This document shows positions 57,616-64,000 of a stretch of 64,000 nucleotides of DNA, in pieces. The stretch's first letter is position 1, and the number at the start of each line of letters is the position of its first letter. Source of the DNA: Rhizoctonia solani (Eukaryota; Basidiomycota; Agaricomycetes; Cantharellales; Ceratobasidiaceae); the NCBI RefSeq assembly GCF_016906535.1, contig NC_057372.1, positions 1,345,501 to 1,409,500 of the forward strand, in the 5' to 3' direction. Below the pieces are notes generated by a model. The model did no database searches. It was not told the origin of the DNA and saw only the letters and a list, made by a program, of their open reading frames with translations. The translations under genes and the position numbers were made by a program.

Positions 57616-59687
57616 ATGTCATCTGCCGTGCCAACTACGCCAACTACCACACGGGTTCAAAGCGCGCATGTCCTTAACTCCCCACACTATACCACAACAC
57701 GGAGACATTCTTTATACGGAACGGAAGATCGTATTATCCTTGACCCAGGTTCTCGTGTTTGGAAAGTTGGGTTCAGTGGGGAAGGCAAACCGCGGGATGT
57801 ATTCTCAGTAAACGATGGAGAAGGATTATGGAACTTCAACACTATGCGACCAGCAGCAGAGAGAGAAGAGTTTGAGAAGTTGATAGAACAGAAGATCCAA
57901 GACTGGTTAAGAAAGGTATTCTATAAGTGAGTATCAGATTCAATTTACTCGTGCAAGGGATGTATTGAGTGATTTAGTGTTTTTGGGAAGTAAGTTGCTT
58001 GTAGATCCCAAGGCACGTAAAATCATAATCGTGGAACACCCATTGCTTCCCCTTTGCGTGAAGAATATGTTCGCCAAGGTGCTATTCCAAAACTTGCAGG
58101 TCAGTCCCCTTAATCCGATCGATCGAACATTTCGAACGAATAGAACAGGTTCCTTCTCTATCATTCGCCCCCAGCCATGTGCTGGCATTACTTGCAGCCG
58201 GACGCATCACCGGACTTGTCATTGACTGTGGTCACTTGGAAACGACTGTATTGCCTGTGAGCTTGTCCCAGTATCATCCATTACAACAATACTGACGCAC
58301 GACAAGGTATTTACTTCCAGGCCCCTGTTTTCCCTTCTCTGTACGACCCCTCTCGCGGGTGCACGACTAACTACTCACCTCCGCGCACTTTTGCTACTAC
58401 ATGGCACATACATACCCCCGCAATCAACACTATCTGGTCCAGCGACCAGCATCCCAGAAATGCAACGCGCAAAACGTATACCCCCAAGCATACTCACAGA
58501 TGCACTAGTCGAGACGATTAAAACGCGCGCATGCTTTGTGGGGTCCCCTATCTCGCCGGAGGACGACCAAGACCAAGATGTGACGATGATGGACATTGTG
58601 CCTACCCCTTCATCGGCGTCGGCGTCCGACGCCGGGCTTTACGATACGCCCCCAATGTCTGAGGTTCACACCCCCTTGAGGACAACAGCTTCGTCGACTG
58701 CGGGGTCGGTATCCGGAGCTGCGTCGGTATCTGGAGCTGGATCAGTATCTGGTGTGGGCCCAAGCCGCAGAGAAGAACGCGAGATAGACCCAATGGCAAA
58801 ACATTCACGGGCTACTGATTTACGCATCGCGGTTGGCGTGGGTGCTGGGCGCGGAGTGGTCATCATCCCAGGTTGGGTGCGCGAACGAGCAGCTGAGGCA
58901 TTGTTTACGGGCGGAGATGTGGATGAGAGGAGCGTGGCTGAGACTGTGCTTGATTGTCTGCGCAAGGTACGCACTCGATGAAACTCACCATTGCCTTTTA
59001 ATCTTAGGCTGGTTATATATAGGTTCCGGTCGACCTGAGAAAAGAATTGATTTCTTCGTTACTTGTCGTTGGAGGCACATCAATGCTTCCAGGGTTTGTC
59101 TCCCGACTACACGCAGAGCTTAAATCGCTCTTATCCACGTCTATAGCGAATGTTGAAACACCGCCGGCTTCTGACCCACCATCACCTACCACACCTACTA
59201 TTTCGACTTTGCCTAGGATAGCAGTTCCGCCACCTCTTGTATCTGTAGGCAAGCGGCGGGCCAGACAACCATATGACCCCTATGCACGATTGCGTCCGCT
59301 CGCGCCACATTTAGCAATAATTAACGCACCTGCTGGAGTCGGAGACGGCCACCAAAATTCAGGCAAAGCGCCTGCTTTCGCCCCCAGTGCGCTTCCTTGG
59401 GTCGGGGGCTCGCTCGCGGGGTATGTTGAGAACAGTGCCGTAATTGTAGCTACTTACGTTTGTCTCGTAGATCATTGAAGATAGGAGGAGAGGAAATTCC
59501 TCGCGAAAAGTATGAAGAAGCTACGTTATCGATGGAGGAAGAAGTGGAAACAGTCGCTGCACCTGGTATTGTCAGTGGACGACGGGAAGGGTACTTCTTG
59601 CCTGACTGGACAAAAGGCGTTATGATGGTCGGGGCGCCAAATGCGGCGATTATCCCACCAGGTACCAATATGGATACCACCACGTAA
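57616..59687 (+). CDS. ARP10: Actin-related protein 10 (dynactin pointed-end complex)
   Basis: ARP10/ARP11 subunit of dynactin, the dynein co-factor for retrograde transport and nuclear positioning. MSSAVPTTPTTTRVQSAHVL leads to the actin-fold start EDRIILDPGSRVWKVGFSGE; then EEFEKLIEQKIQDWLRKVFY, LLVDPKARKIIIVEHPLLPL, VKNMFAKVLFQNLQ, VPSLSFAPSHVLALLAAGRI, TGLVIDCGHLETTVLPVFTS RPLFSLLCTTPLAGARLT, a long acidic/Ser-Gly insertion (DQDVTMMDIVP, SVSGAASVSGAGSVSGVG), VPVDLRKELISSLLVVGGTS MLPGF, and SLKIGGEEIPREKYEEA near the end. The insertion makes it longer (~550 aa) than animal ARP10. Start chosen at 57616; an in-frame codon at 57508 adds 36 residues of doubtful value. Intact. Confidence 0.9.
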
Positions 59688-59938
59688 AGATTACCTGTCG
59701 TTATGTATTATATTACGGCTGATACTTGCGTGTTATCTTAAGAAATGCTAGGACAGCTGTCAGATGATTTTATATCTATATACTACAATATGCTGTGCCC
59801 TAAGTTACATTCAGAAAAAAAACACATACAACAAGAATGTTGAAGCCGTAGGTAAGGGAAATCGAGTTGAGCGTGACAATTCGTAGATATTTGGGATACA
59901 TCGTATCATGCCATTAATTACCCTTTGTGGAGGTTGTT
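59688..59938. other. Convergent 3' region
   Basis: AT-rich, no gene. Confidence 0.6.
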
Positions 59939-60815
59939 TCAATAGTGTTCGCCCTGGCGAACCGTGCTGCTAGGATAGGTAACATAGGGAGATTTATTTC
60001 CACGGAACATGCTATCAACCCAACAAGTCAGTATAAGCGCCCACTGTTGTCATATATTTGCTCACCGCCCGCAGCCGCCCATGAACGCGACAATAATAAG
60101 CAGGATAGTCGCAACGAGACTGATCCATGGCATGGGACCGAACTCGGCGTCGTAGCCATCACGACGGAAGCGATTGCGGGCTACAGCAAAGAGCGCGATC
60201 ATGAAACTAGATTAGGCAAATTGGGTTAGGAGTGAGGCGTCGAGGGACTGTTTTCAGGAGCTTACACAAAGGCCAGAAGGGAAAAGAATGCCGCGAGCAT
60301 AGATAGGAGCGAGAATATGGGCGAGGGATAGATGCGGGCATTCTTGGAGATCAATGTCGGGAGCAGAGCCAGGAGAGTGAAGAGTACGAAGAAGTCGGCT
60401 GCAAAGACATATCGATAAGGCTGAAATGTACCCAGATGGTAGTGTACTTACCAATAGGATACCAAACTATCATCTTGGTGAGCCAAACAATTATTTGGGG
60501 GTTCCATTCGTACCCGAGGCTACGCGACTTGGTGAGCATGACCGTTACAATGAGATTGGGCACACTTACGCCTTTGGCGTGCAGGTTCCTCCCTGGATGC
60601 ACCATCCCCACCCTCCCAAGTGCAGGCCGCCAGCAATGTCAGCTCGGAGATAATACAAGTTCCAGTTGAAGGGTGTGGTAAAAGTACATAGCATCCTACA
60701 CAATAAATAGATATAGATAAGCCCTGATAGAGCGAGTGGCAAATACTGAAGGTTAGGCTTACAAAAAGACAAATGCTATAAGGGTGAGTAGGAATGGCAG
60801 GAGCGCCGGATTCAT
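59939..60815 (-). CDS. SUR7/PalI-like four-helix membrane protein
   Basis: Plasma-membrane protein of the SUR7/PalI superfamily, members of which act in eisosomes or pH sensing. Helix 1 MNPALLPFLLTLIAFVFLML; extracellular loop with the family motif TPFNWNLYYLRADIAGGLHL GGWGWCIQGGTCTPK (paired Cys) and LGYEWNPQIIVWLTKMIVWY P; helix 2 DFFVLFTLLALLPTLI; helix 3 IFSLLSMLAAFFSLLAFVFM IALF; then ARNRFRRDGYDAEFGPMPW and helix 4 ISLVATILLIIVAFMGGC; short tail RMFRGNKSPYVTYPSSTVRQ GEHY. Five introns; frames join without breaks. Small (~210 aa) relative to PalI, which has a long cytoplasmic tail, so a SUR7-type role is preferred. Function inferred from fold only. Confidence 0.78.
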
Positions 60816-61445
60816 GGTTGGGATATTCGTAAAGGTCGTAGACGATTGAGCTGATGCACGCCTTGAGGAGGACGGGACCAAATTGCGTTAATAGTCCAGC
60901 ACCTTCAGGGACGCACTTTTATATTTGCACGTGTTTTGTCTATGTGACGTCGTTTGTGGTCGGACTTCCCATAGCCTCATACAGCCTGTACGTCACTCGC
61001 CGAGTCGGCCTCTGATACTTGAACCTATATGAACATATATTCCGCTCCACTCTGTGCCTAGCAGGTATGACACAAATCCAAATTTAATCCATATATCCGC
61101 TGGTTAACCCAACTCATGTTTTCTGCCCCACGTGTTGAGTCACGTGTATTATGTAAGTGTTATGAATGTTTGTCCTGAAATGTGTTTTGGAGGGACGCTT
61201 GCCACCACATCCTCTACCTCTCTTCTCCAGGTTGTACTTAGACTTCTATCTGGGTGTGTCTGGACTTGTCTCTCCAGGATATCCTTGTAAACTCGTGGTG
61301 TACGAGTATATTCTGTATCTGACATCGTAGCTCAATTTGTAAGAGTCTTCTCTGCTCCCTGTATGTCTCGCTTTTTGCCTATCGAATATCACGGTTCACC
61401 CTTATGTTCGTTGAGTGACCTCAATTTTCGGCAGAATCAAACACC
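60816..61445. other. Divergent promoter between SUR7-like and CPSF6-like genes
   Basis: 630 bp between start codons. CACGTG at 61129 and 61141 and a TGACGTC at about 60944. A short tRNA-like string near 61328 is not a tRNA. Confidence 0.5.
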
Positions 61446-62905
61446 ATGGCAGGTGACGATGACTACGATATTTACGGTGACGATGACTATGCCTCCATCG
61501 AGATTGACCAGGTCAGTCTACATTTGACGCCGTGTCCGAGTTCGGAAACTGGCTGGCTAACTCTAAGCGCCCTAAAGAAAATCAAGAATGAGGACGACTA
61601 CCAATCTCATTCGATTGAAACCGAAACGACCCGGAATCCAGAGCCAGCCGTGGGCAATAAACGCGGTCGAGATGACTCGGAGGGCTACGAACAAGTAAGT
61701 AAACACGCTCTTACGTGTTAGTCCGTGTCTCATGCCCCGACAGAAACCTTTGCAGGGCAGTAGACCTATGCATGGCTCAAACGGTCCAGGTACAAACATG
61801 AATATGGGCGGTGGCGCCAACGGCACCTTTAACGATGGTTCAGATGCTCTATATATTGGAGAACTGCAATGGGTGAGTAACTTGGTGTTGTAAACTATCT
61901 TGAAATCCTTACTAAAAATGGTATAGTGGACAACCGACGAAGATGTTCGCCAAGCTGCTCATAATATTGGTGTCATGATTGAACACAAGGACATCACGTT
62001 CTCAGAACATAAAGTCAACGGCAAGAGTAAAGGGTTAGCTATAACCTTTGTTTGTGTACCGCTGCTGATCACTCATTTATTTACAGCATTTGCTATGTTG
62101 AATGCGGTTCTTATGAGGCTGCAAATACCCTGAAGAACTTTTTCGATAACAAGTGAGTGGTGTCAGCCTGACCCACCATTCCATTCCTGACCTAAATTTT
62201 TAGTGAGTTTCAAAACCGCCGAGCCGTCGCGACGTTCACTAGTTCGTCTCATGGCAATCCATTCCGAACACTTCCAAAGGGTGAGTTTGTCAAGTTAGAC
62301 TTTTCATGGAGTTGATATTGAAAGGTACTGTAGATCCCCCCGGTCGAGGTGGAGGCGCTCCAAGGGGTGGTGGTATGGGTGGAAATAACCAGATACCCAC
62401 TGCTCCTATTACCAATAACGGCGGGTCTCAGGGTCGTGGCGGCGGCTTTGGTCGTGGCGGAATGGGTGGCAACGCAGGCAACATGGGGATGATGGGAATG
62501 AATAACCCTATGATGGGGATGAATCCCATGATGGGGATGATGGGTCGTGGCATGGGCAACCCTATGATGATGGGGAACATGGGGTAGGTTCATTATTGTT
62601 TATTTAAACGTATTGCTGACAACATGTCGCAGCATGATGGGCGGGATGAACCAAGGTATGGGTGGTATGATGGGTCGTGGAGGCGGACCTGGACGCGGAG
62701 GTGAGCTGAACGGATAGACCAGCTTAATAGCTACTGAACTTGCTTGGGCGCAGGATTCAACAATATGCGAGGTGGTGGCGGTGGTGGTGGTGGAATGGGT
62801 GGTGGCCAGGGGCATATAAACCCTCAGTTCTTTAGTGGAGGTGGAGGGGGTGGGGGTATGCAAGACGGACCTCGTGCCAAACGCCATCGCATGGACGATA
62901 GCTAG
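61446..62905 (+). CDS. RRM protein, cleavage factor Im CPSF6-like
   Basis: Nuclear RNA-binding protein like the 59/68-kDa subunit of 3'-end cleavage factor I. Acidic start MAGDDDYDIYGDDDYASIEI D; RRM: DALYIGELQWWTTDEDVRQA (RNP2 with the typical YIGELQWW), IGVMIEHKDITFSEHKVNGK SKGICYVECGSYEAANTLKN FFDNNEFQNRRAVATFTS (RNP1 KGICYVEC). The C-terminal half is Gly/Met/Arg-rich: [49 protein letters not shown], ending DGPRAKRHRMDDS, a basic nuclear signal. No RS domain, unlike animal CPSF6. Six introns; the last ones split the Gly-rich part. Confidence 0.86.
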
Positions 62906-63471
62906 TCCCTCTGCTTGTCAGCTTGTTCTCAAAAGTCTCGTTCTCTTGTCATGACTGTCTCGTGATTCCTGCTCACGCCTGCATTTTTTGTGTTCTGGAG
63001 TACCTGCTCCGTTCTTAAAATAATTATTACATTTTGGTGCTCATAGATTCGTCATTATCCGCTGCCCATCGCGCAATGTGATGACTCATAGTGCTTATTC
63101 ACCATGTGGAGTCTGAATAAGGGGCCTACAAGGTTATCAAACGTTCGTCGAAATCCCCTGGTTGGGTGGCTGACAGCCTCGGATTCGGAAAAGGCCCGGC
63201 GTCATAGCTTGGCCTGCGATTCGCAATATGCAGTACGTATGCCATTTGGTTGTAGATCTGATCGTTGTCGACCGATCTGCGCCACGTCTCACTGGCAGAT
63301 CGAAGGTAGTGTAGATATCATCCAACAACCTTTGCTTGCATCAGCTAATTGGCAATCGGGATCGCGACATCGGGAGCACATTAAAACCTCTCCGGACCAG
63401 AAGACTTTCAAGCACTGACCCCATCCCGCTAATTCTTGGTATTCTCTCTCGTAGACTTTCCCACGATCACC
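62906..63471. other. Intergenic, promoter of the oxidoreductase gene
   Basis: No gene; the last ~60 bp contain TTCTCTCTCGTAG, possibly a leader intron acceptor. Confidence 0.5.
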
Positions 63472-64000
63472 ATGACCGTCGGAACCACTATTTACACTGC
63501 TGTCGTTGGGTGTGGTGTCGCCACCCAGCTATTCCACGTTCCTCTGCTCTTAGCTCAAAAGCAACTCTTTACTCTCAAGACCATCGTCGAGAAGGCTGGA
63601 CCCAAGCCTATCGAAGCTATTAATAAGACTTACCGCACCAGTATCAGATGGGTGAATGATATCCAGAACGTGATCAACGATGAAGATATTGAGCTTGTGA
63701 GTTGACGTTTGTTGCTAGGCCGAACCCACTAACTGATGTGTTCGTCGCTGTATCTTAGGTTGTCATTGCGACCCCTAACCATATGCACTTCAGCATGGCC
63801 AAGGTAGGCTACTATTCTTTGCTCCATCCCCAAAATTGGTTGGCTGATTCGGCCTCACCTGTCCGTCAGGCTTGCCTCGAAGCTGGAAAACATGGTATGT
63901 ATTTAAGCCAGCGTCTATGTCTGCGGGCGCAGTAACTAACGCCTTGCCCGGGCCTTGTAGTATTGGTCGACAAGCCCGTAACGCCGACTTACGCGGAGGC
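63472..64000 (+). CDS. Gfo/Idh/MocA family oxidoreductase (runs off window)
   Basis: NAD(P)-dependent sugar or diol dehydrogenase family. MTVGTTIYTAVVGCGVATQL F is the Rossmann start (GxGxxT/Q form), then HVPLLLAQKQLFTLKTIVEK AGPKPIEAINKTYRTSIRWV NDIQNVINDEDIEL, VVIATPNHMHFSMAKACLEA GKHVLVDKPVTPTYAEA with the family's TPNHxH and (E/D)KP motifs. Introns after DEDIEL, after SMAK and after GKH. The catalytic and C-terminal domains lie beyond 64000. Confidence 0.92.

Noticed and set aside
61321..61360. String TAGCTCAATTTGTAAGAG like a tRNA D-arm
   Set aside because: No anticodon arm, T-arm or acceptor stem can be paired around it.

Overview
This looks like nuclear DNA of a filamentous basidiomycete, probably an agaricomycete. 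Almost every gene is broken up by many short GT-AG introns (about 45-70 nt), genes are tightly packed on both strands, and the gene set is fungal: VTC1, membrane-anchored GH17 glucanase, C2H2 calcineurin-type regulator, indoleamine 2,3-dioxygenase, trehalose synthase subunit, P450s and a SUR7/PalI-type protein. The style resembles Ceratobasidiaceae such as Rhizoctonia, but that is inference. I see no rRNA, convincing tRNA, CRISPR, virus or bacterial-type operon.

Layout. 1-6 kb: VTC1-like polyphosphate complex subunit (partial), GH17 glucanase, class II Hsp40 (all minus), then a DUF2237 gene reading the other way. 6-9.1 kb: a stretch with no gene I can support. 9.1-15.4 kb: bHLH regulator, a small single-pass membrane protein, TFIIF beta, cytochrome c, a doubtful small gene and a LYR-motif protein. 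16.2-25 kb: indoleamine 2,3-dioxygenase, a Git3-like GPCR and a large unrecognised gene with a remarkable AG-free intron. 26-31.4 kb: a decayed cytochrome P450 followed by an intact P450. 31.8-38.6 kb: glycine cleavage T-protein, an MFS transporter and the mitochondrial ABC exporter ATM1. 39-46 kb: a CRZ1-like zinc-finger regulator and an FHA-domain checkpoint-type kinase. 46-52 kb: trehalose-6-phosphate synthase complex subunit, a small unrecognised gene and an AIFM2/FSP1-like oxidoreductase. 52.1-53 kb: a non-autonomous DNA transposon with perfect 17-bp inverted ends. 53.5-57.4 kb: a divergent pair of DUF3445 (heme-dependent N-demethylase-like) genes. 57.6-64 kb: dynactin ARP10, a SUR7/PalI-like protein, a CPSF6-like RNA-binding protein and a Gfo/Idh/MocA oxidoreductase that runs off the end.

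Themes. Mitochondrial functions recur (Hsp40-related stress, cytochrome c, LYR protein, glycine cleavage, ATM1, AIFM2), as do stress and cell-surface functions (VTC, GH17, CRZ1-like, trehalose, GPCR, PalI/SUR7). These are independent eukaryotic genes, not an operon. A palindromic E-box, often as the 8-mer CACGTGAC, lies close upstream of several of them.

Quality caveat. At least thirteen single-base frame breaks fall inside strongly conserved motifs of genes that should be functional, including ATM1, Hsp40 and glycine cleavage T-protein; nearly all look like one missing base. They more likely reflect uncorrected sequence errors than gene death, so gene models crossing them should be read with that in mind. 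Coordinates given for genes span from start codon to stop codon and include introns.
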